Positions 11,978-23,900 of a stretch of DNA of 64,000 nt are shown piece after piece. The notes beneath the pieces were generated by a model, which saw only the letters and a program-made list of their open reading frames with translations, did not search any database and was not told the DNA's origin. Position 1 is the stretch's first letter; the number at the start of each line of letters is the position of its first letter. Source of the stretch: Symsagittifera roscoffensis (lineage: Eukaryota; Xenacoelomorpha; Acoela; Convolutidae). Location: contig NC_087070.1 in the NCBI RefSeq assembly GCF_963678635.1, positions 24,978,007 through 25,042,006 of the forward strand. Reading direction: 5' to 3'. The translations under genes were made by a program, and so were the position numbers.

Positions 11978-14900
11978 CTAAATAGAGCAAAAACTTTACA
12001 CTTGCTGATTTGAATAAAGATCCGAGAACTTCAGCGCAGATACTTCTCTAAATCTAGCCACCATTAACGCGTATCGAACACATGCTATTAAATTGCCAAT
12101 GCTAAGCAGCCAAAGTTTTGCATCCAAGTTTTATCTAAATGAGCCTATTTTATGCGAGTTGGATTAGAAAAAGTGCGATCGGTAAAAATCATTATGCTGG
12201 CTTGTGTAAACGGCATATGAAACAAAATACCAACAATTCCGTTTTTGACAAAAACAGTTCTAAAAACAAACAGTTCTAAAATTGTTCATACGGCCAATTG
12301 CATGAAAAAGGTAATTGAACTTCTGAAAAAACAACAAGGGGGTATTGGAAAAAAGCGTTTTTGGGGGTTTCTGGAAAAACAGTTTTTGGGGGCTTCTGGA
12401 AAAAAGCTTTTTGGGGGTTTCTGGAAAAAAGCTTGTTTGGGGAATTCTGGAAAAAAAAACGTTTTTAGGAGTTTCTGGAAAAACGTCAAGGTGTTCCTTT
12501 TTGGGGGGCCAATCGACAAGTTCATCGCGATCACTGCGCTGGCTACTATCCACATGTACACGCGCTACCTGTTCTATTTTCTTTATGTCGTCTGCCAGAA
12601 TGATGCGCATCTCCTGCAACTGATCCAAAGACAGACTCTCCATCTCGCTCTCCACAATCGGACACAATAGCTGACCCCCACTACTTTCGTGTCCAAACTC
12701 ACCACCCTCAACTCCTCCCCCACCCCATCCCCATCCCCCTAAAGAACCACCCGCCCCTTGTCCTGTTGGTGACGTCATCAGCGATGCTGAGGCCGCCGAT
12801 GGCGGGTAGCTGAGCCGATGGGAGGACGTGGAAGAGGTATGCACGTGTAGGGCTCCCAGTTTCCCCACTGCTCCCATGGGGTCAAAATAGTGAGCCTAAA
12901 AATTTTTTATTTGGATTTCACATTTCAACGTCTAATTGAGTTTTAGACGTAAATGGCACTACAAAAAGGAATTACCGAGCCTTGCAGTTGAGTGTTTGGG
13001 TTGTTTATCAACATCATTTGATCACCGCCAGCACTTCTTGATAGATCCTCGTGACTCACTGAGTGTGAGTGGTTAGTACCCCCGTCAAAACTAGACGGGT
13101 GTGACACAGATAGTGGACTTGGACTCTGACTCGGCTGGGACAATGGGGAGGGAGAGGATCCGCCCACTGCACTCCTCGTACCCCCTACTCCGCCAACTAT
13201 TCCATGTGATGCGCCCCCACTTGGGACTGTGTTGTTTGCCTTTGCCTGGTAGTAGGGACTGTCCCTTCTACTGTTGTGCACTCCTCCACTCAAGCCACTC
13301 TCGCTCCCACCACTGCCATAGTTCTGAGCAATAAAAGGCAACTTTTTAAGGTTAGCAAAGTAAGTGCTAAATTTCAAACATAACCCACAGAAAAAAAACG
13401 AAAAAAAAGCCTAATATTTTTGAATTTTCGAAGAAAAAAATATATGGCCTTTAAGCTAATCGAATTTCAAAAATGATTTACGATTGACACTTTTCGACAC
13501 AAGCGAAGACAAGCTGCGCATCACTTGAACGTAGAAAAGCTGCGCAACTTGAAAGTTGTCTGGAATAATGTTATATTTGTCTGGAAGGATGTTATATTTG
13601 CGCAAAAAACATCCAAAAACACAATCGTTTAATGAGCACGGCGTTTAATGAAAACTCAAAAACAATAATTGGACTTGTAAAGCAGGAAATTTCCAGTGCA
13701 CAAAAAAGACAGGTTCCGAGCTCACTCGAACACCAGGCCTTTAGCTTCAAGCATGCGCGTGAGAAAACTGGATCAATAAGTTAACTTTTTCTTGTGCTGG
13801 GAAATCCGAAAATTAAAATTCGAAACTAGAAGTCGATCACGTTTTTCGCGACCTTTACACTTTTGCTGTTCGATAGAAGGATTTGCCTTCCTTTCAACAA
13901 ATGAAATGATCGGAACTTAGAAAGAAATCAAAAGTCAATCCGCGAAAAAGTAAAATAAGAGCGTGGACAAATTGTAAGACTTCCTGGAAAAACGAAAAAA
14001 AAAATCACGAAGATTTACATAAGAATATTCACTACGTTAATGACTCTTACAAAGAAGCAAAAAATGAGCCTTGAGCAAAGAGACACAGCGGAGCTTTCAA
14101 CCACTTCCGATACCAAGCAAATATAGGATTGCAAGTTAGCAGGCAGAAAAAATGAAAATAGCCACGTCAAAAAAAAAGTCAAAATAACCGCATTTACAAA
14201 AACTTCCAATTTTTTTCGGATGATATTCAAATTGAAGAAAACTCATCCAACAACAACAGCCGGCATTAAATTAGCATTCAGAAACAATTAAGGAGCGGCA
14301 ACTGAGCCGACAACAAGATATCACTTAGAGCTACAAATTTCAAAGCTGAAAAATTTGAAACACGCGAAGGTCACTTATCCAATAAAACGTAAGTCGAAAG
14401 CATAAAGGGTGTTACTTAGCATTCAAAAATAATGATGAAAACTGCTCAGAACACTCGCAAATTTGGCGACTAAGCGGATAAAATATCAGGAGACTATCGA
14501 AAGGCCGATAACTTTTGGAAATGAACATTTTTTTTTTCAATTCGGTAGAGATTGCTCAATTGCTCCCAAAAATCTTCATAACATATTTAAGAGTCTTCGC
14601 GACGTTCATTGACTCATAACTACGGATAAACTACCTCTATCTGAACTCACAATAGGCGGTGGTTCGCTTGAATCCAGTGGGTGCGATGACGAGAAAGGGT
14701 AGTGGAAGTTGTGGTGGAATACTCTCGCATCCTCAGGGTGGTCATCGTCTTCCAATCCTGCCAGGGAAGACATTGTGGGGTCACTGCAGTTGCGGGGAGA
14801 GAGGGTGGGTGATAGGGCAGCCAGAGGCGACAGACGGGGGATGTTCACTGGCTGAGACGCTAATTTAGTATGCACCATACCTATAACAAATCACAAGCCC

Positions 14901-17900
14901 GATAATTTAACTAGCTTTTGCTCCGACCGGTGGAAACAAAATATGGCGTAGGATGTTTTTAGCCGAGTTTGAATACCTCAAAATAGCTCGTAGGAGGCTA
15001 AATGTGGTATCATTTTACAGGCTAGCGGATTTACGGGGTTGGGGGGGGGGCTCACATGGCTTTCACAAGGTGCCCCTTTGATACTATTGTACGACATCTG
15101 TTTGCTGACCACCGACGGACCGCACAATAGTATAGATTTGAGGTTTATACTTTTTATGCTAAAAAACACGATTGTTAGTCAGAATCTTCCAAAATCATTT
15201 TCTCGTTTTTTGAAAAATCTGCCGCAGTGTAGGAAATTTTCTCAAAATAGGATCTTTGTAGTGTAAACTAGATAGAGGCTAACCTCCAACTTTGATTCCA
15301 CTACATTTTCAATGTTATATCAGCTATTAATTAGCAATAAACCATAGAACTTTTTACTCGCTCTTCAAGTTAAAAAAATAACTTAAATTTTGAACACAAA
15401 AAAAATTGAAAAAATAAAATTAAAATATTTTAACGATATTTCAATTTTTCCTTCATATAGTTTGGTTGAAAGAGTCTATTCTTTTTTGAGTTTCAGGCAA
15501 AAATTCGAAGAAAAATACATCACGTTGAAGCTCTTTGAACTACAGGACTCTTATCGTTGGACCTTACTATTATAAAACTATCCCAATTAGAGAAAACTGG
15601 GACAATGGGTAAACTTTTTTGATCCGCTGGGAATTCTGAAATTAAAAACCACTTTCGAAACTTTCAGTCATTCACTTTTTTTGGCACATTTCTTATTTTC
15701 TAATTGAAGAGTGCAATTTCCATTTCATTTATCCAATGAATTTTCATTGAACCAAAAAAAAACGAAATCAAATTTCAGCGTGAACAACTTTCAAGACTTT
15801 TTCTTGAAAAAATATCAGAACGATCTCATTAAGTGTCTTCACTCCGTTCAGGGACACGTCGTCATTTAAGTTTAGATTTTAGAAGCTAAGTCCATGATAT
15901 GAAATTATTCAATAATTGGTAGATGCTTCATATGATAATGATTATGATACGCATTTAGCTTTCGACAATTTAAGTCGACGCGTTGCAAAACAGCAAAGGG
16001 CAAGAAAATACAATTCCAACATACCCATTGGACCCATGAAATCGCCTCCTGAAAGGTGGTGCGACTGGGCCTGGTTCGCGGAGGAGGAGGGCGACTGCAT
16101 GTTCCACGAGGAGGCCCCACTCGCACTAGTACTGCTGGCCGAATTCACTGAGTCACTCAGTCTACTATTCATTCTGCCCGCTGCATCTTGCGTTGAAGGG
16201 GGAGGCGCGAAACCCGCAGAGAAGAGACTATTGCTATTATTATAACTATTCAGTCTCTCCATAAACATTCGGTTGGAGTTCATGTTCGACAGTGACTTTT
16301 GATCATAGACTGTTCTGCCGTCTTCGAATAGACGTGTATTGGGATTGTGACTGTATGAGTTGCTGTCTTCAAACATCATCGACATCTCAACCGAAGAGGA
16401 CTTATCCCCGAACAGGTCTACCTCTCCACTAAAAGATGCACCAGTTCTATTCTCACTCGGCATTGCTGCTCCCGTACCGCCTACAGCTCCTCCTCCGACT
16501 GAAAACCATAATTCATCACATCCTGTCATACATTCAAAGATTGGCTCCTCCGTTAAATTACTGAAAAAATATAATTCGCATACACAAGCAAAAATATTAC
16601 CGATAACGCTACAGGGGAAAACTGAATGAGTAAAACTTTGAGTCTAAAAAATTTCTTAAGTGACGCACGCCAATTATGAGTCTTCATAATTGCTAAGTGA
16701 CGCAAGCCAATTATGACGCATTAGCAGAACCAGTCAATTTGAAAAAAAAAGAAATTTACCAACTAACATGCCTCAATTTATAGAGTAACTAGTATACCTC
16801 CTTCCCTACCTCTACGCTACAGATCCATGATACCTTGAAGCTAAAGTGCTTTTTGTAATATAATAGTCTGTCTTAATCTCCTTAGCATTGGCTGCACTTA
16901 ATCGCTTGTTATTGATCAAAATGAACACTTTCAAAATGAACACTAATATTTGCTACTAAGGTTGGAAAAATAGAGGGTTCATACGATCACACAAGCTTTG
17001 CTTGTGTAAACAAGCAAAGCCGGTTGTTAAATAGATTAGACGAAAGCCTAAAACTTAAGTGTATTCGACAGTCTTCGTAAAAATGGGAAGATGGACAACA
17101 GTTGTTGTCAAAAATGACTAGAAAAACAAAACAAAATCGTAAAAAAAAACTAAATTAAAAAAGATCTTTTGCAATTTTTTTTTTGATTTTTTTGAATCCC
17201 AAAATGGCGTTAAAAAACTCATTTAGCTAGAGGCGCTAGAAAACTAATTTAAGTAGAGCAAATTTATATTTTCAGCGCGTGAAAAAGCTTACTAACCTTC
17301 TATAAAAAGCTAATTATACGCCTGCTTGCTCGCTCTATTCGCTCGAAATTAAACCTAAAAATCTCGAAAATATATTTTAATGACTTTCAAGTTTTTATAA
17401 TGAAGTTCAAAACACGACTAAAGGGATTTAATATATAACACTCGGTACCTGTCCGATGATTATTTTTGGTACCTGATTTTGTGGGAAAACAAAATTTTAC
17501 ACCACAAAGCTTCCAATTAAAGACCTTATTTTAAAGTGCATAATAGTTATCTTGGCATTACTTGAATAGATTGAGTAAAAACGATTATCACTATTCGATG
17601 AATTCAATTTATCGACGAAAACAGCTTTTACCATCATTTAGGCTATAGTCAAGATAAATTCCTCCAACATAAAGGTTGGTAATTTTATTGACATTCGGAT
17701 TGTTGTGAAATGTATACAAAATAATGCCATCTTTTGTCCAAACACTTAGAATACGGCTATCACTTTTCATCATTTTTAAAAACACGGATCGCGCTGGGCT
17801 CAGATCTTCGAATATTTTAATTTCTTTCTTGTCCGTTGACTTCGCTAGTTCTTCCTTTTTCCGCATACGATCAATTTTCGCAGCCCTTTGTGAAAACTTG

Positions 17901-20900
17901 ACAACTATAGGTTTAATAGCTCCTTTTCCAGTTGGTAGGCGGTGTGTAATGGAGATAATTTTTCCTCAATGCAGACATGAACTAATTTTGAGGGTTCTAG
18001 CACCTTTTGCAAGGTTTCTTCTGACTTCTCATTGAATGTTTTTTCCGTGTTCATCGGTTTTACCCTCCTCTCTTAGCCCAAAAATTTTGACTATCACTTC
18101 TGTAATATGTTTCCAGCTTTTCTGTCACACACTTTGTCATCACGTGATTTTCGCTTTCGCTGAATTAAAGACCTTGCTCCACTTAAGCTATAACTTAGTA
18201 GGAACTGCATTGCTGATTGCTTTTTCTACCGCAGAACTTATCGAAAGTAACTTTGTGTCGCTTTCGTCTTCGCTAAGTGGGCTCAGAACTTTTGGATCAG
18301 ACTCCTGCAGTGCTCTTCACTGCAGGAGTCTGATCCAGATATCGCAGGACGGGAACGTTTGCTTCAGTGCTGTTGTTTTCTTCTACTTGCTTTTCAGTGT
18401 TTTGAACTTCTAATGAATTGGGTGGAGTAGTATTCATGTCTCTACTGAAACTATTTAATAAGTTTATCACAGCAATTAGGCTAATAAGCATTTTAATAAC
18501 CACTAGGTACTCACATAAAGGAGAGTCATAAAAATGAGGACTGCCCACTATCAGATTAACTGCCCCTCCCCCACCCAGACCACCAATGCCCGTCTCTTGT
18601 TGTCCTCCCGAGGGGGGATCCCCTAACCAACTGAAGCTGCCTCCACTACTCAATCTCTCCCTCTCCCTCTCGTGCGAAGTTGCTACCGCTGTGTTGTGAC
18701 GCAATGACGGTGATGCAATAGGGACTCCCCCACTGCCACTTGCTCCTCCCCCTGGCACAGAGGGTGGCGAGGGTGTGGATCGGGAGGAAGAGAAGAGAGC
18801 GTGACCGAACCAGGGATTGCCTCCAGTCTGATAAAAAAAGCTTTCAGCAACAGACACTTTTAAAAAAAAGCAATTAAGAAAAAGTTTCAAAAAAACTTGT
18901 GAATCGTCAAAAAAAAGTGCCCTTCTCTTTTTTTGATTTCCCACATTTCTTTATTCGTTTTCGATCGAATGTGATTATAGCACGTTTCCTCAGTTCAACA
19001 GCCGACATTTCAAGGCAACTCAAATGAACCCAAGACTGAACGTAATATCAGGACTTATATGCAACAAAACAGCACCACAATGCAGAAGCCTCAGAAAAGC
19101 TTCAACTTAATGGAGCCATAGTTCACGTTAAGTTCTGATTTAAACTTCCGAATGCTTGTAGCTTCGAAAACAAAATATACAAAAAACTTGAAGATTTACA
19201 GAGATTCTCAAAATGCGGGATAAACTCTGCATGATATGATGGCAATTTTGTACATGTTAATAGTTATGTCAACTGTTGCAGCTCGCTTTTGGACCTAAGA
19301 AGCTGTGTTACACGAAGTAAATCAAAAGATCCTCACTTCGGCTCTGGACGTCTCAACAAGCTCCCGATCGCCTTGGATTTGTACAAATAACCCTTGACAT
19401 AAGCCCTGGCGGAATAATAATGAAAATTGCAATTTTTTAATTCCCGGGATTGGTTACAGTGATTTTAAATTTGATTAAATTTACGAATCTACTTTTTAAG
19501 CTCACCTGCTTGCGAGGCTGTTGGACTGCCGCGGTGGTCTTGACCACACGGGTGGGACTGTTATTGCCAAGACACTCTACCCCAGGCAGCAGCGAATTAT
19601 CATCTAAAACAAAATTATACTGATCACTAACAAGCGCTTAGTTGTACAGGCGAGATAACATTGAGCTTGCAGTCATTTAAAAGGCCTACTCGACAGGTAT
19701 ATAAGCGATAGGATCTCAACAGTTTAAGGGTCCAGAAGTGCCTCTCGTGGACGACCCGACGGTAGTGCGAACAGCCGCAAATGGCACTTACCCTACCCTA
19801 CCCTCCCAAGCAGGGGAGCACAAGAAGCGTATCGACCATTTTCTTTGAAACTTAAAAATCAGCTTCATATTCTTTAATTATTCAAAATCTACGAAAAAAA
19901 GCATGGACTTTTCAAACTCACGTTTAAAGCAAAAATAACCCCGTAGACAAAGACTTACCTGGTTGCAAAGAAATTTGTTCAGCTCTTAATCCAATGCCGC
20001 TACAGTCTCCTCCTCTTCCATCCAGTTCGAAGGATCCAGAGCCAACTAGACTGCTTCCTTTATGCTCTTCCATTCCAGCCTGTCCAACTCTGGTCGCCAC
20101 TCCCCCTTTTGCAACTGCCGAAAAATCTACAGACGGGTTATTTTGGGGTACATTTTGTTCCATGGCTTGCTGCACTGGATGACGTCTCAGCACTTGGCTG
20201 TAACATCCCTTCTGTAGAGATTGTGCTGTCTTGCTCGATCTTGAACCTTCAGTGCTCCCTGACACTTGACCTCCGCCGATTCCAGTTCCTACTGAAGCTG
20301 CTTGAACTCCAATTGACCTGCCAACTTCGCTCCCAGATGCTTCTTCATTATTGTTCTGGTCCTTTTCCCTCTGCTCTCTGTTCCACCAATCTCCGACTGA
20401 ATTCCTCTTGGAACCCAATTTTCCCGAAACATCTGCAGCTCCTCCAGCACTTGCATCAAAGGTCGAACCAGAAGCTGACGCCAACGTGACTCCCCCACTT
20501 CCTACGTTGTTCACATTAACCCCTGTATTCTCCTGGTGGGAGAACGCACAATACACTCCCCTGGGACATCTACCTCCTGTCTGCTGGAAGTCATGACACT
20601 TGGTCGTCTTGTAGATCTGCACAAAACATCAGAAACCATATAAAAAAAATTTAAAGCTGAATGTTTTTTTTTACCATTTTCAGATTTATAACCAGCAGAT
20701 TGATTCTTCAGAAATCAGTAATCCGTGTTCATTCTAGAATTCAAATCAATGTATCTAGAATTTCTGTAAATAATCAGTAACTATGAACATCACGGCCACA
20801 GTTGTCTTGCATCAGCTGCAAAAACAACAGCACTTACATCTGGATGAAACTGCTGCTCAACTCTTGTATGACAAAATCCACACTGATCCCCCTCTTTACA

Positions 20901-23900
20901 CACACTCGGTTCACTCCACTCTCCTCCGTCCCCACCTCCTGCCCCACTCTTACCACCCCCTCCCCCTTTCACAGTCGCACAGGGGGTGTGTCTGTAGCTG
21001 TATACGAAAGGAGAGCGTCGTCTGTCTTTTGTGTTATGAAATAGGGGACAGGCAAATCCTTGTCTGCATGCACCCCTACTCACACTACTTCCCCCTCCTC
21101 CTCCCCCAGAGCTGCTTCTCTTACAAGGCTGACTCTTGTAGTTGCGTAAGATGTAGTCTCGATCTATAACACAGCATACATCTAATGTCAGATTATGCTA
21201 GTAACACAATGTACTTCCAAAAAAAACCCGAAAAGAATTTTCTGGCACTTTTCCAGTCTCCCACTCCTTTTAAATACATTTATGAAACTTTAAATACATT
21301 TACAAATTCAATACCGGAAATTGCGTAATACAGTAGGGTTCAAAAAGTTGTTCAAAGAAGTTTAAAAAAGCTGCTCGTATCCTAAGAAAAAATTTCATCC
21401 AAACAGTTTTCAAGTTTTTATGAACAGCAAAATAATTTGAAGTAGCCAATCAGCGCACATCAAAAGGGTAACCGGCAAAGATCCGAATTTATTTCATCGA
21501 TTCGAATTTATGTGTTTTGAGCGCAACTTGCACTACAACATGAAAATAGCATGGCAGCTAGTCGAAAGAGTTTGAGACGAACCCCAGTCGGAAAAAAAAT
21601 TGAAAAAAGCCAAAAAAATTATCACCCAAATTTTTTATACATTTGTCTCGAACGAAAAAAACTTACAAAACCCGATATGCAGAACTATGGCAACTTTCAA
21701 GAAAACGATTGCCAGCGTTTAATTAGATTTAATTTATTTAGCGATTATTAGGCAGACAAGTCATGTTCCGATTTAATAGCGCTTGCTAACGACAAGCGCA
21801 TTTTTGCCATAAAACTCAATCCAGGAAAAAAACACGCTTTTGGATCATGTGCTATAGTCGCGAAACGCCTTTGTATCCAAAAAACAAAGAATTGTCATAA
21901 ATATTTTTTGGATTGTTTTTTTAATTAACTTTTAACGAGCCTTCATAAAATTCAATATGCCATTACTTCGAAATGATTTGCAGGGAAAATGCTGACCCTA
22001 ACTAAAATCAGGATGCCAAGTTGTTTAAAAAAAATAAGTCCCAATATAAAAAAGAAAAAAATTAAGTTTGCTGTTCGATACCCGAGTTTCCCTTCCTTTG
22101 AACAAAAGAAATGAGCTGAGCCTAAAAGACTGAGTCGAAGCAGAACTTTTCAACAATTGCGATACAATTAAAACATTGCATCGTAAGATGTTGAATATAA
22201 AAAAAAAAATTGAAAAAAATAAGCTGAAAAAAATTACTGGAAAGAAGTCGAGAAAACTAAATCTCATACATTTCTCTCGAATCAGGCTCAAAAACAGCCT
22301 TAGCAAGCAATGAGAATCATAGACCGAACGGATAATTAGACAAAAACTTCTGTTGATCCTCGTTAAGCCGAAAACGAAACTGTAGTAATAAAAATATTTC
22401 AAGCTAAGAAGTTTTTAAAATAAAATTTGTGGCAATCCATCCCTCCTGAAACCAACTAACCTCTCCAGCGTGGATCTTCGTTGGCCTCGTTTCTCTCCTT
22501 GTCCAGTGCGGAGGGGAAGCTAGCATCGGGGGAAGAAAGACAACAAGCAACCTCCCGCTCCTCCAAAGTGTCTACCACTGCACTCCTGGAACAAGCACAG
22601 TGCACACTAGTAAATTACATCAGATAGATTACTATATCAAACATAATGTTGCGACCTCTAACTGGATATAAAAGTTATGATCCGTGTTTCCTCAGGCAAA
22701 AAATGTCGAAGTAGTTTGGATTAAAAATAGTTTTCCGCCTCTGCATCAAATCATGTTTAGCGTGAACAAATTATAAAAATACCGGGCCACCGCTAAAATG
22801 GTCGCACGTAGGGTATCTTTTTATTGAACAAAGGACTTCAAACAACAGTTTTTAAGGATACAATAATTCATTCACTTTCTTCAGAAGTCAAAAAGCAAAA
22901 AGAATCTTTGTTTCACTAAATCAATTAATGCTTTTTCGTTTTGAGCCAATGGATAATTTTTTGAATTTGAGCCACTAACTTTACCTATAAAACATGACTT
23001 ACACAGAGGCTAAGCTGAGCTTCTCACCATTTGCGATACAACTAGATCTATCAAAATAATTGAAGATAAATGTGAAACAAAAGAATGCAAAATCAGCATC
23101 GTAGCAAAATCAACCACGCGGTGACAAAGTCGAAAATAATTGAAAAAAACTCTTCAAGCCATTTTTTTTAAATTCAACAGTAATTGAAAATTTTACGTCC
23201 CCCTTCCCCTCAAGACACAGAAGCTTTTTTCGCGCATCGAACGACGCAAAAAGAGGCTACAAAGCCGATATAAAACAAGCCGCAAAAAAAAAGAAAAAAT
23301 CAACACAGAGGCGAAGCTGCGCTTCCCAAACACTTGCGAGAACACGACCAAAAAAACAGCTCTATCAAGTGAAATAAGAAAAGCAGAAATGAGCCTCGAA
23401 TTAGCAAAAACTCGGCTGCGTGTAGGATTCGAATCTGCGACCTACTACAATCAAGAGATTTTGAGTCTCACCCACTATCCACTGAGCCACACAAGCTTAA
23501 CAACCGACAAAGTTTAGCCACGAATAAAGCAGCATCATATGCTAATAACTTGCCAAAGCGATTCAGTAAAAGTAGAAATTATGCATTTCAAAAAATTGCG
23601 AGATATCTTGAGTTAGAAAATTTCTGAAATCGAATTTTCATTTTGTTATGTTGTTTGAAACAAATCACTTCATACCATGAATTAAAAACGCATCAACTGT
23701 GTTAACTTCAAAGCACGTGCTATGAAAAAGCTGTGAAGGTGCCCCAAAAGTGGCATTAATATTTGCGACTTAGGTTGGAAATAAAAAGAAGGTTCGTTTA
23801 AATACACTCTTTTCGCAAGTGTAGTAAACAGAGAAGGACAACTGCAATTAACTTTCAAAGCTCAGAGGTGAACCTAAAAATTGTCTTTCCTAGCCGACAA

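Noticed and set aside
12260-12568. Downstream half of the 205-codon frame next to the unkempt coiled coil
   Set aside because: It lies past a good splice donor and reads through a minisatellite; the in-phase terminal exon at 11753-11977 explains the gene better.
17724-18413. Plus-strand frames in the unkempt intron
   Set aside because: They are antisense to the LINE ORF1 remnant and show no domain.
23420-23505. tRNA gene on the minus strand
   Set aside because: Box A and box B are present, but I cannot draw a full cloverleaf and the unit recurs with a common tail, so it is a SINE.
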